DNA from: JAQGHB01 sp036384495
GTDB lineage: Bacteria; Patescibacteriota; Saccharimonadia; Saccharimonadales; UBA4665
Assembly: GCA_036384495.1 (NCBI GenBank)
Contig: DASVMD010000035.1
Coordinates: forward strand, 1 to 11,847
Direction: 5' to 3'
DNA: 11,847 nucleotides
Shown: positions 1 through 6,315 of the stretch, piece by piece
Position numbering within the stretch: the first letter of the stretch is position 1
Layout of the letters: each line of letters opens with the position of its first letter
The notes under the pieces: generated by a model
Database searches by the model: none
Told to the model about the DNA's origin: nothing
The model's input: the letters and a program-made list of their open reading frames with translations, nothing else
Translations under genes and position numbers: made by a program

Positions 1-446
1 ACTTTAGGCGTGTCCTTTTGCGTTTCCAGAATTTCGTCGATCTTTTGAAGTGGATTATCGACCGGTTTATCGGCGTCTTTGCCCACGATTTGCCCTAAAA
101 GGCTTACAATCAATACGTTACCGGCCGCAGTCGAGGCATACTTCCAGCCCAGGCCAACAGTGCCTTCAGGATAATTGGCCGGTCGAATAATCGGCTGCGC
201 CGGATCTTGCAAAGCCGGAAAGATATCGCTGTTATGGAGCGTCCAGTTGCCACCGGTACAGAAATCGACGCCGGCTTTTCGAAGTCGCTGAAAATCGGCC
301 TGCGTGATACTCTTACCGTCGCTGACATTCTCGGCTTGGGCAACCACCAGATCAACTTGCTTGTCACGGCGTAGCTGCGGAATGACTTTTTCGACAACTT
401 TAATACCGACTTCGCCCATGACATCACCGACATACAAAATGTTCAT
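1..446 (-). CDS. ymdB: YmdB-family (TIGR00282) metallophosphoesterase, 3' end beyond the window
   Basis: This is the N-terminal 148 residues of a calcineurin-like phosphodiesterase of the YmdB/TIGR00282 family; the C-terminal part lies outside the left edge. In Bacillus the family hydrolyses 2',3'- and 3',5'-cyclic nucleotides and affects RNA turnover and biofilm formation. The opening MNILYVGDVMG carries the first metal ligand D8; AEN at 38-40 supplies E39/N40; GGN at 65-67 supplies N67; RPANYPEG at 88-95 matches the RPANFPEG signature. These align with Bacillus YmdB (from memory) without gaps. The usual GNHTWD motif reads GNWTLH, so the conserved His68 is Trp. The ATG at 446 fits the family N-terminus exactly. 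It starts 21 bases after the membrane-protein stop and has no clear Shine-Dalgarno; TATACT lies 7 bases before it. It is probably cotranscribed with the upstream gene. Confidence 0.88.
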   Translation of the reverse strand, partial: MNILYVGDVMGEVGIKVVEKVIPQLRRDKQVDLVVAQAENVSDGKSITQADFQRLRKAGVDFCTGGNWTLHNSDIFPALQDPAQPIIRPANYPEGTVGLGWKYASTAAGNVLIVSLLGQIVGKDADKPVDNPLQKIDEILETQKDTPK

Positions 447-467
447 TAAGTTAAGTATAGAGCAGAG

Positions 468-1190
468 CTAGTCAATGCGGTAGAAGTTTGTCTCAACCAG
501 CTTGCGCAGTGGCAGCCACATTTGCTTGGCTTTTTTATGAGTTAACGTGTTAAGTTTAACCAAAATTATGATCAACATAGTCAGACCGGTGCATAGCAGC
601 GCCTGGATAATAATGAAAATCGGGGCCGTGCTAATGTCGATAGTTAAGATAAATCCGAGCGTAATGGCAAACAGTATGAACATAATTTGCCACTCGTTAG
701 CGTACACGCGGTTGGCCAACTGCATGCTGAAATTGGTGCGGTTTTGCTGGTTGTCGACCAGCTCCTCAAGTACTTTATCTATCTGATCTTTAGCCTCGCC
801 TTTGTATTCCACGCAGTAGGTAATGAGCTCTTCGTATTCCTTTTCGCCGTTGGTTTTTGTGGCCCTTAGTTTTGCGTGAATATATTTGCTGACCATAGCC
901 TGCAGCTCGTTGCGCGGCTTTTCTGGCAGCTTTTTGAGGTGCAGCACCAGACTGAACAGGGCATTGGCTTCGCTACGAATGATCTTATGCAGCTCCTCGA
1001 TGCGGGATTTTTGCGAACTCAAAATTGGCGAGATATAGAAACCGTAGAGGAACGAGTTAACCGAGAACAGGGTGAGCGTGCCGGATTCGTAGGTGTAATT
1101 TGGCAGCAACAGCGACAGCAGCAAAAAGACAATGCCGAGTAGCCAGAAATAGGTGCTGAGGCGGATTTTGACGAGCAGGAAATTTTTCAT
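468..1190 (-). CDS. Four-helix membrane protein, DUF4239/bestrophin-like
   Basis: A 240-residue integral membrane protein with two hydrophobic helices near the N-terminus (about 11-30 and 38-56), a charged central region of about 110 residues (57-165), and two more helices (about 167-186 and 190-212), ending in a basic tail. The central stretch, with EANALFSLVLHLKKLP, a following SKYIHA and a later NEW just before helix 3, resembles DUF4239 (bestrophin-like) proteins, which share this 2+2 helix layout; I recognise this by pattern only. No catalytic residues are apparent. It sits between rny (51-base gap) and ymdB (21-base gap) on the same strand, so it may belong to that unit. No Shine-Dalgarno is seen before the ATG at 1190. 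The function is unknown; an ion-channel or membrane-scaffold role is speculation. Confidence 0.75.
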   Translation of the reverse strand: MKNFLLVKIRLSTYFWLLGIVFLLLSLLLPNYTYESGTLTLFSVNSFLYGFYISPILSSQKSRIEELHKIIRSEANALFSLVLHLKKLPEKPRNELQAMVSKYIHAKLRATKTNGEKEYEELITYCVEYKGEAKDQIDKVLEELVDNQQNRTNFSMQLANRVYANEWQIMFILFAITLGFILTIDISTAPIFIIIQALLCTGLTMLIIILVKLNTLTHKKAKQMWLPLRKLVETNFYRID

Positions 1191-1193
1191 GGT

Positions 1194-1216
1194 TTATGCT
1201 TATGCTTTTAAGCATA
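1194..1216. repeat. AT-rich inverted repeat between rny and the membrane protein gene
   Basis: Positions 1201-1216 form TATGCTT-TT-AAGCATA, perfect 7-base arms around two bases, preceded by another copy of TTATGCTT from 1194. It occupies much of the 51-base gap after the rny stop. There is no T-run after it on the minus strand, so it is not a standard intrinsic terminator. The same AAGCATAA/TTATGCTT words recur at 4312-4330 and 10221-10228. It could be an operator, an RNA-processing hairpin or chance. Confidence 0.5.
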
Positions 1217-1241
1217 CCAAATCTAGCGGCAAATACCAGTG

Positions 1242-2750
1242 TTATTTGGCGAATTCTATGGCGCGGGTTTCTCGAATGACATTAACCTTGATGGTACCGG
1301 GGTACTGCATGGTCGATTCAATTTTGTTGGCGATATCGCGAGCCAAACGGATAGCGCTCAGGTCATCAACTGATTGCGGCCTGACAAAGACGCGAACTTC
1401 GCGGCCGGCACTAATGGCATACGACTTTTCGATACCCGGGAAGCCATTGGCAACGTTTTCGAGCTCACGCATGCGCTCACCGAAGTTTTCGGCCGAGATA
1501 TTGCGGGCTCCAGGACGAGAAGCACTGATAGCGTCAACCGTGCGCACAATGAGCGCTTCAACGGTGGTAGCCTCGACGTCGTCATGGTGCTGCTCGGCAG
1601 CCAGTGCAACTGCCTCGGGCGCGCCATATTTACGAAGCATTTCACCGCTGATATGGTGATGCTTGCCTTCCATTTTGTGCGTCAACGCTTTGCCTAGGTC
1701 GTGCACCAGAGCCGCGTACTTGGTAGTCTTAATGTCGGCACCAACTTCTTCGGCGATAACGCCGGCAATGTGCGCCATCTCGGTTGAATGCTTAAGCACA
1801 TTCTGGCCATAGCTGGTGCGGTATTTAAGTTCACCCAGTAGTTGCAGCACCTCTTTTGGAATGCCAATGACGCCAACTTCGCGAGCAGCGTCTTCACCGG
1901 CACGAATCACATCCTTTTCGACGTTCTTTTGGGCCTTGGCAACAACTTCTTCGATGCGACCCGGGTGAATACGACCGTCTTTCATGAGCATTTCCATGGT
2001 CTGGCGAGCTACCTCACGGCGTACCGGGTCAAAACTACTCAAAACAACGTAACCAGGGGTGTCATCAACCATGATATCTACACCGGTGGCACGCTGCAGC
2101 GCCTGGATGTTACGGCCTTCTTTGCCGATAATTCGGCCCTTCATCTCTTCGTCTTCAAGCTTGATGCTACTTACCGTGCGCTCGGCCGTAACTTCGCTGG
2201 CCATGCGCTCCATGGCAGTCGTGATGATCAGCGCCGCTTTTTCCTCGGCATTATCGCGAGCTTCGGTCTGTAACTTGTTCACGAGACCAACGAGATCGTT
2301 TTTGATATCGCGCTCGGTCATTTGCATGAGCTTTTCGGCGGCATCCGCCTTGGTGAGCTTGGCGATCTTCTCTAGTTTTTCTTGCTGCTTGCCGCGGATT
2401 TCGCGGATTTCGTTTTTGAGTTGCTCAACTTCATCTTCGTTAGATCGTAAGGCTTCGCTGCGCTTATCGAGCTGGTCGAGCTTTTTGTCCAAAGCCTCTT
2501 CACGGGTAATCAGGCGCTGCTCCAGATCTTTGAGCTCCTTACGTCGAGCCTGCTCTTCTTTGCGGGCCTCTTCGACGGCTTTTTTGGATTCTTCGCGGGC
2601 CTGATCGATCATCTTGTCGGCCTCTTTTTTGGCCTTGGCGAGCTCTTTTTGGGCCTTCTCTTCGGCCGAGCCGAGGCGCTGCTTAGTAATGACGGTATTC
2701 GCGCCAAATCCAGCAACGAGCCCTACTATAGCCAGTAGTACTGCTAACAT
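1242..2750 (-). CDS. rny: Ribonuclease Y
   Basis: A membrane-anchored endoribonuclease that starts mRNA decay; 502 residues against about 520 in Bacillus. Domains in order: a single N-terminal transmembrane helix (about 1-20), a long Lys/Glu/Ala-rich coiled coil (about 27-190), a KH RNA-binding domain with GRIIGKEGRN at 205-214, and an HD domain with H321, the HD pair at 350-351 (ALVHDLGKAL) and HHDD at 388-391. The C-terminus IKVNVIRETRAIEFAK is typical. The ATG at 2750 is preceded by AAAGGA seven bases upstream, a good Shine-Dalgarno, and the helix begins straight after it, so the start is secure. Two candidate promoters lie in the 194-base gap upstream. The linked ymdB is consistent with the rny-ymdB neighbourhood of Bacillus. 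Confidence 0.96.
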   Translation of the reverse strand: MLAVLLAIVGLVAGFGANTVITKQRLGSAEEKAQKELAKAKKEADKMIDQAREESKKAVEEARKEEQARRKELKDLEQRLITREEALDKKLDQLDKRSEALRSNEDEVEQLKNEIREIRGKQQEKLEKIAKLTKADAAEKLMQMTERDIKNDLVGLVNKLQTEARDNAEEKAALIITTAMERMASEVTAERTVSSIKLEDEEMKGRIIGKEGRNIQALQRATGVDIMVDDTPGYVVLSSFDPVRREVARQTMEMLMKDGRIHPGRIEEVVAKAQKNVEKDVIRAGEDAAREVGVIGIPKEVLQLLGELKYRTSYGQNVLKHSTEMAHIAGVIAEEVGADIKTTKYAALVHDLGKALTHKMEGKHHHISGEMLRKYGAPEAVALAAEQHHDDVEATTVEALIVRTVDAISASRPGARNISAENFGERMRELENVANGFPGIEKSYAISAGREVRVFVRPQSVDDLSAIRLARDIANKIESTMQYPGTIKVNVIRETRAIEFAK

Positions 2751-2783
2751 ATACGGTCCTTTCTATTCTGCAGGGTCCCACAA

Positions 2784-2812
2784 ATGACAATCGCTATCAC
2801 TTCACTAGTCAA
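2784..2812 (-). promoter_or_regulatory. Candidate proximal promoter of rny
   Basis: On the minus strand TTGACT (2807-2812) and TGTCAT (2784-2789) are separated by 17 bases. The -35 matches consensus at five of six positions, the -10 at four of six. It would start rny mRNA about 25-30 bases before the ATG. It is weaker than the distal candidate at 2891-2920. Confidence 0.35.
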
Positions 2813-2890
2813 CTTGTACGAGCCTGAAATCCGAATAACTTAAACTTGGTGTGAGGAATGTCTCTCTAAATGTGGCATTTCCTACTCTGA

Positions 2891-2920
2891 ATAATACCTC
2901 TCCTGAGACGCCAGAGTCAA
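2891..2920 (-). promoter_or_regulatory. Candidate distal promoter of rny
   Basis: On the minus strand TTGACT (2915-2920) and TATTAT (2891-2896) are separated by 18 bases; each hexamer matches five of six consensus positions. Transcription would begin near 2884 and give rny an mRNA leader of about 130 bases, long enough for regulation, though I see no known riboswitch in it. It begins just after the stop of the upstream surface-protein gene, so rny need not depend on read-through. Confidence 0.55.
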
Positions 2921-2944
2921 ATGAGCCGAGTAAAAACGATGCGC

Positions 2945-4234
2945 CTATTTGTGACCGACAAGTCCCATACGACGACTAATGTAGACGATGCCGCCAAGGC
3001 TAGCAAGCGTAGCCAGAGCAGAGACGCCTGGGTTAGCTGCAACGAGGCGCATGCCGGTATTCGGAGCCTTTGGAGCCGCTGTAGTGCTAGAGCCGGTCCC
3101 AGCTGGACCAACCGGCGTGGATGGGTCAACTACCGTTAGAACAACATCGTGTTGGTTATTGCCAGTGTAGCTAATAGACATCTTGTACGAACCAACGCTG
3201 AAGACAGTTCCCTCGGCGAGATTACTAAAGGTGCCGTTCACCGAACCACCAAACGAGTTATTAATAATAACGAATTTTTGGCCAACGGTCGGCGTGAAGC
3301 TGCCGCCCAGTGTCACATTTAGAGTAGGGTTACTCAAGACAACTTGTCCGGTTATGCCTGTTATCTGATCGAAGTCGGTACAAGCAGACGTAGCACCGTC
3401 AATTTCAATATTGACCGTACCCGCAATGGTAGGATGACCCGTGGTTATACAGCCTGTGCTCGAGTAGCCTGGTGAGAGATTAGCGCCTGAAGCTATTTGC
3501 ACCGTACCTGCGCCACCATCACCGTTTAATGTTCCCCCCGTATCGACGAGGACGCTTGCCGCGCTGAATTGCCCTTCAAGATATAAGTTGCTAGGCGTTG
3601 TTTGATGAATATTCCCGGCATACCCGGAACTGTTTGCTTCAAAATCAACCCCAAAATCCGTAGCTCCGCTGGAAGTGGTGATGAGCGCCGAAGAGCCACC
3701 TGTTACGGCAGAAGCCACGATAACGTTTCTGAGGGTTATCGAGTTCGCGCCAACAGCCAGTGTTTTGCTGCCAATATTAGAGAGGTCACCGATTGTCAGC
3801 GGAACATCTGTCGAAGGGTTACCATTCGGTCCAAAAAATCCACTGCCACTGCTAGCGGTGACATTTAGGTTGAGAGTATTGCCATCAGCTGTCGTCGAGC
3901 CATCGTTAATGTTTCCGAGCGTTAGTGGATTACCGGTGATTGTGTAGCCGGTTGTGCTCACTGTGCCACCGCTAAACTGAATTAATGCAAACGACGCGTT
4001 GGTTAAGTCATTATTCGGTGTTTTATCAGTGGCAGCCTCCGGGAATGTTAGTGCATCACCATTGTTCGGTACGGCATTGCCAGACCAGTTACCGGCAGTA
4101 CTAAACTTGTGGTCTCCGCTAGTGCCAGTCCACGTGACAGCAGCTGCGTGTGCAATGCCCAGGTTGATAGTAAGGAGGGAGCTAAGACTTACAAATGTCG
4201 CAGCAGATACGCGAAGCAGGTTTCTGATTTTCAT
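2945..4234 (-). CDS. Secreted beta-helix-like surface protein with C-terminal APNTG sorting signal
   Basis: A 429-residue exported protein, probably an adhesin or wall protein. Residues 1-30 form a Sec signal peptide (basic start, hydrophobic core, cleavage after AHA). The body is rich in Gly, Ser, Thr and Asn. From about 33 (WTGTSGDHKFSTAGNW) to 368 it resembles autotransporter-associated beta-strand repeat proteins. The end of the body is typical: GTVQIASGANLSPG, then a DFDQITGITGQV-type strand, a GxFxPxxGxxFxIINN strand, NGTFSNLAEG, and a terminal HDVVLTVV. A Pro/Thr/Ser-rich linker leads to PKAPNTG (APNTG at 390-394), a hydrophobic stretch (about 399-420) and RR, the three-part layout of a sortase signal. 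C262 and C285 could form a disulfide. The gene lies directly downstream of the sortase gene and has its own strong promoter. Its ligand is unknown. Confidence 0.82.
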   Translation of the reverse strand: MKIRNLLRVSAATFVSLSSLLTINLGIAHAAAVTWTGTSGDHKFSTAGNWSGNAVPNNGDALTFPEAATDKTPNNDLTNASFALIQFSGGTVSTTGYTITGNPLTLGNINDGSTTADGNTLNLNVTASSGSGFFGPNGNPSTDVPLTIGDLSNIGSKTLAVGANSITLRNVIVASAVTGGSSALITTSSGATDFGVDFEANSSGYAGNIHQTTPSNLYLEGQFSAASVLVDTGGTLNGDGGAGTVQIASGANLSPGYSSTGCITTGHPTIAGTVNIEIDGATSACTDFDQITGITGQVVLSNPTLNVTLGGSFTPTVGQKFVIINNSFGGSVNGTFSNLAEGTVFSVGSYKMSISYTGNNQHDVVLTVVDPSTPVGPAGTGSSTTAAPKAPNTGMRLVAANPGVSALATLASLGGIVYISRRMGLVGHK

Positions 4235-4285
4235 TTTTTGCTCTTTATTTTTGCTTTTGTATTTTTTGAAAGGTACTTACTGGTA

Positions 4286-4313
4286 ATTGTACCGGTCTTA
4301 GGGACCATGTCAA
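4286..4313 (-). promoter_or_regulatory. Sigma-70-type promoter of the APNTG surface protein
   Basis: On the minus strand a perfect -35 TTGACA (4308-4313) and -10 TACAAT (4286-4291) are 16 bases apart. Transcription would start near 4279, leaving an A-rich leader of about 45 bases before the ATG at 4234. Only a weak AAAGAG stands in for a Shine-Dalgarno. The -35 overlaps the edge of an inverted repeat at 4312-4330, which could be an operator. Confidence 0.75.
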
Positions 4314-4330
4314 GCATAATTCTTATGCTT
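4312..4330. repeat. Inverted repeat at the sortase stop codon and -35 box
   Basis: AAGCATAA (4312-4319) and TTATGCTT (4323-4330) are perfect 8-base arms around TTC. The repeat covers part of the sortase stop codon (4329-4331) and the first two bases of the -35 box of the next gene. No T-run follows on the minus strand, so an intrinsic terminator is unlikely; an operator site or an mRNA 3'-end hairpin are both possible. Confidence 0.55.
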
Positions 4331-5357
4331 ACAACTTTTGCACGGCGGAAACAAGCGTGCGCTGCCGATACTCGCCCGAAGTCTTATCATAAGAACCGCC
4401 GCAGGTTATGAGGTTCAGCCCAGGGGTACCTGGTTGCACCGATTTCAGTGCCGAGGACATATCTAATTTGGCGGTGTCATAATTTTGCACGGTAACGACG
4501 CTATAGTTGAATACTTTGTCGTCACCTCTGACGATCTGTATAGTATCGCCAGGCTTTAACTTTACGAGCCCTACAAAGACTCCGGGTAGCGTCGGCCCGT
4601 GGACATGTCCGTCGATCAGCATTGCTCCAGCCGTAGCCGGGTCACCTGGCTTAGCGCTGGCGTTGTACCAGCCCGTATCGTAGATGTTCGTTGGGGTCTT
4701 TAACTCATTCGAAGTCGTTACTCCTAGCCCAACGATACGAGCATCAACGTTCAGGTTCGGAATTTTTATGTACTTTGGCAGATTAGCCGCCACCCGATAG
4801 TTGGCCGTCTGTGGCTTAGATTCATCCGGCACAGTCGGGTCAGGGGTATTGCTCTTTGTTTCAGCCGTCTTCACAAGGGCAGTAACTTGTGTTTTCGCAT
4901 TTTGATTTGTTTGCAGGGTTTGGACCGTGGCAAATACCCCAAAACCAATTACCAGACAGGCGAGCGCCAGCATGGCAAACTGCAGCTTACCCCGCTTCTT
5001 TGGCGGCTCAAAGGGGAGCCCAACATATAGTGGGGCTTCTGGCTGCGGCGGTGCCACCACTGTTTGCATAACGGATTCCCGTCTCAGAACTTGCGTAGCT
5101 TGTTGCCTCGGCTCTGCGGGACGAGCATAGGGCTGCGGCTTAATGACAGTAAGGTCCGGCTCATTTACAGATTTGGCCGGCACAGAATGTTTTTGGGGTA
5201 CTACTTTATTAGGTGGCAAAACATCAGTATCGTAGCTGGTTGGTCGGCGTGGTGCTTGGGGCGTACGAAACTCGCTGACCAAACGAGAGCGGTCAACTAT
5301 GCGAGCCGGCGGGCGCGGTACAAACTTCGGTTTTTTAGGCCTCCGAATGGGGTCCAT
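4329..5357 (-). CDS. Class F-type sortase with long cytoplasmic N-terminal tail
   Basis: A 342-residue membrane-anchored transpeptidase that would cleave a sorting motif and join surface proteins to an envelope acceptor. Residues 1-123 are Pro/Arg/Lys-rich and probably disordered in the cytoplasm; one helix spans about 125-147; a linker precedes the sortase domain (about 187-342). The catalytic set is visible: H251 in IDGHVHGP, C319 in LNLITCGGSYD, and the Arg of GEYRQR (R331 or R333). The IKIPNLNVDARIVGLG opening, the GHV motif and the TCGG box are closest to class F (actinobacterial) sortases by pattern. The start at 5357 is the first ATG of the frame, with a strong promoter upstream and only a weak Shine-Dalgarno (GTGAG). 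The neighbouring APNTG protein is the obvious substrate. The tail is much longer than is usual for the family. Confidence 0.9.
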   Translation of the reverse strand: MDPIRRPKKPKFVPRPPARIVDRSRLVSEFRTPQAPRRPTSYDTDVLPPNKVVPQKHSVPAKSVNEPDLTVIKPQPYARPAEPRQQATQVLRRESVMQTVVAPPQPEAPLYVGLPFEPPKKRGKLQFAMLALACLVIGFGVFATVQTLQTNQNAKTQVTALVKTAETKSNTPDPTVPDESKPQTANYRVAANLPKYIKIPNLNVDARIVGLGVTTSNELKTPTNIYDTGWYNASAKPGDPATAGAMLIDGHVHGPTLPGVFVGLVKLKPGDTIQIVRGDDKVFNYSVVTVQNYDTAKLDMSSALKSVQPGTPGLNLITCGGSYDKTSGEYRQRTLVSAVQKL

Positions 5358-5392
5358 TTTTTCTCACTTTTTGTTATGTATACCTGCACACA

Positions 5393-5420
5393 ATTGTAAG
5401 ATATGGTTATCCGTTGTCAA
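5393..5420 (-). promoter_or_regulatory. Sigma-70-type promoter of the sortase gene
   Basis: On the minus strand TTGACA (5415-5420) and TACAAT (5393-5398) are 16 bases apart. Boxes and spacing are identical to the promoter of the APNTG protein, and both share TGCTTGACA and TACAATT. Transcription would start near 5386, about 29 bases before the ATG. Confidence 0.75.
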
Positions 5421-5442
5421 GCACGGTTCCTAGTACGTGGTC

Positions 5443-5835
5443 TTACTTACGCTGTTGGGTAATGTGTACTGGCGCACCATATTCTGGAAGTATCAACTTC
5501 TGGTCTTCGCCATCTAATAACTGCTTGATCCCCGTTTCCAGCCACTCTGGGTCAGTCGCACCGATAATTGGAACTTGCAAACTATCGCTCAACGCATTTG
5601 TAATGCTTGCGCCGATCCGCAGGCCCGTAAAACTTCCCGGCCCCTTAAAAACCACTATGCCCTGGATGTCTTCGAAGCCCTTGTTCTCTGTTTGCAGCAT
5701 GGCGTGGAGCGTTGCGTGGAGCGTCTCGGCCAGCTGTCGATGGGCCAACCATGTGTGGTAGGCAAGTTGTTCTTGGTCTTTATATATGCCGAGTTCAGCC
5801 TCAGGTTTGTCGGTGCGTATTGTAATTATGAGCAT
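5443..5835 (-). CDS. tsaB: Short TsaB-like t6A synthesis protein
   Basis: TsaB is the inactive ASKHA-fold partner of TsaD in tRNA t6A37 synthesis. The hallmark GPGSFTGLRIG lies at about 65-75, after VVFK, and is followed by the expected NALSDSLQVPIIG. The protein has only 130 residues, against about 205-230 in Escherichia or Thermotoga. Its end (LPEYGAPVHITQQRK) resembles the C-terminal tail of full-length TsaB, so the loss seems internal to the C-terminal domain and not a simple truncation. The usual LDTS near the N-terminus reads ITIRT. It starts 12 bases after the tsaE stop, in an inverted repeat, and is presumably cotranscribed with tsaE. No obvious Shine-Dalgarno precedes the ATG. tsaD is not in the window. 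Confidence 0.85.
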   Translation of the reverse strand: MLIITIRTDKPEAELGIYKDQEQLAYHTWLAHRQLAETLHATLHAMLQTENKGFEDIQGIVVFKGPGSFTGLRIGASITNALSDSLQVPIIGATDPEWLETGIKQLLDGEDQKLILPEYGAPVHITQQRK

Positions 5836-5838
5836 ATT

Positions 5839-5852
5839 CTTAACATGTTAAG
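5839..5852. repeat. Palindrome at the tsaE-tsaB junction
   Basis: CTTAAC-AT-GTTAAG: perfect 6-base arms around AT, extendable to 5836-5855 with one mismatched pair. It contains most of the tsaE stop codon (5848-5850) and lies four bases before the tsaB start. The core TTAACnTGTTAAG also occurs at 542-554 and 8615-8627. It might affect tsaB translation or be a protein-binding site. Confidence 0.5.
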
Positions 5853-6315
5853 TATTATTGGGGAGCAGGTAGGCAAGTTTTGCAGGATACGTGAACGTTA
5901 GCGCCCGCGACATGTCACCCGTGCTTTCTATTTTGATGGTTAAACGCTCGGTAGGCAAGACGTCTTCTACAATGTCAGCCCACTCTACGGCCACCACTGC
6001 CTCTGGATCTGCCAGGCACTCTGCCAGCTCGTCACGCATAATGCCTGGCTCTGTTAAGCGGTAAAAATCGAAGTGATAGAGGCGTAGCTTGCCGGCATCA
6101 TATTCGTTACTGAGCGTAAAACTTGGGCTACTGACTGGATCTTTGCTGCCTATGCCCTTGGCGAGGCCTCGGACAAATGCAGTTTTGCCACCGCCTAAAT
6201 CACTGACAAGCTCTACCATCTCGCCACCCTTCATATTACGTCCGATCCGCTCGGCGAGCGCTAAGGTATCTTCTAAGCTGGTAGACTCTGTTTGCCAGGT
6301 CTGTGCGGTACTCAT
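5848..6315 (-). CDS. tsaE: TsaE, ATPase of tRNA t6A37 synthesis
   Basis: TsaE is the P-loop ATPase that regulates the TsaB-TsaD complex. From the ATG at 6315 the protein has 155 residues, the normal family size. Visible motifs: P-loop region LVSDLGGGKTAFVRG (K44, T45), SSPSFTLSNEY at 62-72, LYHFDFYRL at 79-87, and VVAVEWADI at 107-115, matching the family's IEWPE region. The first glycine of the GxxxxGK[ST] P-loop is Ser38, which is unusual. I prefer 6315 to the upstream in-frame ATG at 6354 because it matches the family N-terminus and has GGGG a few bases upstream. A later ATG at 6231 would remove the N-terminal strand and helix. This start makes the gene overlap the upstream lamin-tail gene by 80 bases in another frame. 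Confidence 0.92.
   Translation of the reverse strand: MSTAQTWQTESTSLEDTLALAERIGRNMKGGEMVELVSDLGGGKTAFVRGLAKGIGSKDPVSSPSFTLSNEYDAGKLRLYHFDFYRLTEPGIMRDELAECLADPEAVVAVEWADIVEDVLPTERLTIKIESTGDMSRALTFTYPAKLAYLLPNNT

Noticed and set aside
1153..2604. Long open frames on the plus strand opposite rny (about 1153-1659, 1842-2273 and 2059-2604)
   Set aside because: They are antisense shadows of a clear RNase Y gene, rich in Ser/Arg/Leu, with no recognisable domain.
5421..5442. Terminator after tsaB
   Set aside because: Only four-base arms (CACG/CGTG) and no T-run on the minus strand; too weak to call.
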